From CAYZYK01 sp964482615 (GTDB taxonomy: Bacteria > Patescibacteriota > Minisyncoccia > Minisyncoccales > CAYZYK01), in the NCBI GenBank assembly GCA_964482615.1, contig CAYZYK010000031.1, positions 1-5,015 on the forward strand: 5,015 nt of DNA, read 5' to 3'. The notes beneath the pieces were generated by a model that saw nothing but the letters and a program-made list of their open reading frames with translations, did no database searches and was not told the DNA's origin. Below are positions 4,927-5,015 of this stretch, in pieces. Position 1 is the first letter of the stretch; each line of letters opens with the position of its first letter. Made by a program: the position numbers and the translations under genes.

Positions 4927-5015
4927 TGCCGTCCGGCTGCATTTCTGATTTGCTGCGTGGCCTTTTTCTTACTCGCCCTCTGAGCGAGAATGGTAGCAGT
5001 TTATTTTGTATCAAC
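4927..5015 (+). repeat. Divergent repeat-family member D, running off the right edge
   Basis: It opens with TGCCGTC (4927-4933), the junction string shared by copies A, B and C. After an unrelated stretch it ends with a 22-nt block (4970-4991) matching 3162-3183 at 19 positions, including CTCGC/GCGAG (4972-4976 with 4984-4988). The middle is not alignable by eye. It may be a degenerate or differently assembled member; low-moderate confidence. Confidence 0.4.

Overview
This is an AT-rich, gene-dense window of bacterial DNA. The proteins are short, rich in Lys, Asn and Ile, and belong to accessory families. Several start codons have a weak Shine-Dalgarno or none. All stop codons seen fit the standard bacterial code. 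This suggests a small-genome uncultured bacterium, possibly of the Patescibacteria/CPR type, but that placement is an impression because no phylogenetic marker gene is present.

Layout. (1) Positions 1-663, minus strand: the first 221 residues of an aminoglycoside-phosphotransferase-like kinase, which runs off the left edge. (2) 664-939: a divergent intergenic region with an extended -10 promoter for the leftward kinase, the first copy of a 109-bp exact repeat followed by a hairpin-forming arm, and a promoter for the rightward genes. (3) 940-2977, plus strand: three overlapping genes encoding a stand-alone class I aminoacyl-tRNA-synthetase-like protein, an ASCH (PUA-like) domain protein and a GNAT acetyltransferase, followed by a likely intrinsic terminator. 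(4) 3015-3214: a GC-richer structured repeat module. (5) 3215-3955, minus: an alpha/beta hydrolase. (6) 3956-4302: the hydrolase promoter, the second exact 109-bp repeat, and a second copy of the module seen in region 4. (7) 4303-4866, minus: a uridine-kinase-like P-loop kinase. (8) 4867-5015: the kinase promoter region and a further hairpin related to the one at 3164-3180.

The most interesting unit is the three-gene operon. A synthetase-like catalytic core keeps HIGH-type and KMSKS-type motifs and a Cys/His zinc cluster but lacks an anticodon-binding domain. It is translationally coupled to a putative RNA-binding ASCH protein and an acetyltransferase. A plausible reading is an activation/aminoacylation step followed by acetyl transfer, acting on an RNA, peptide or small molecule. 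The substrate cannot be read from the sequence.

The second theme is a family of mosaic repeats present in all four intergenic regions in the same orientation, whatever the direction of the genes. They carry hairpins, one of them preceded by GTAG as in REP elements, and their left edge lies just upstream of the extended -10 of both leftward promoters.
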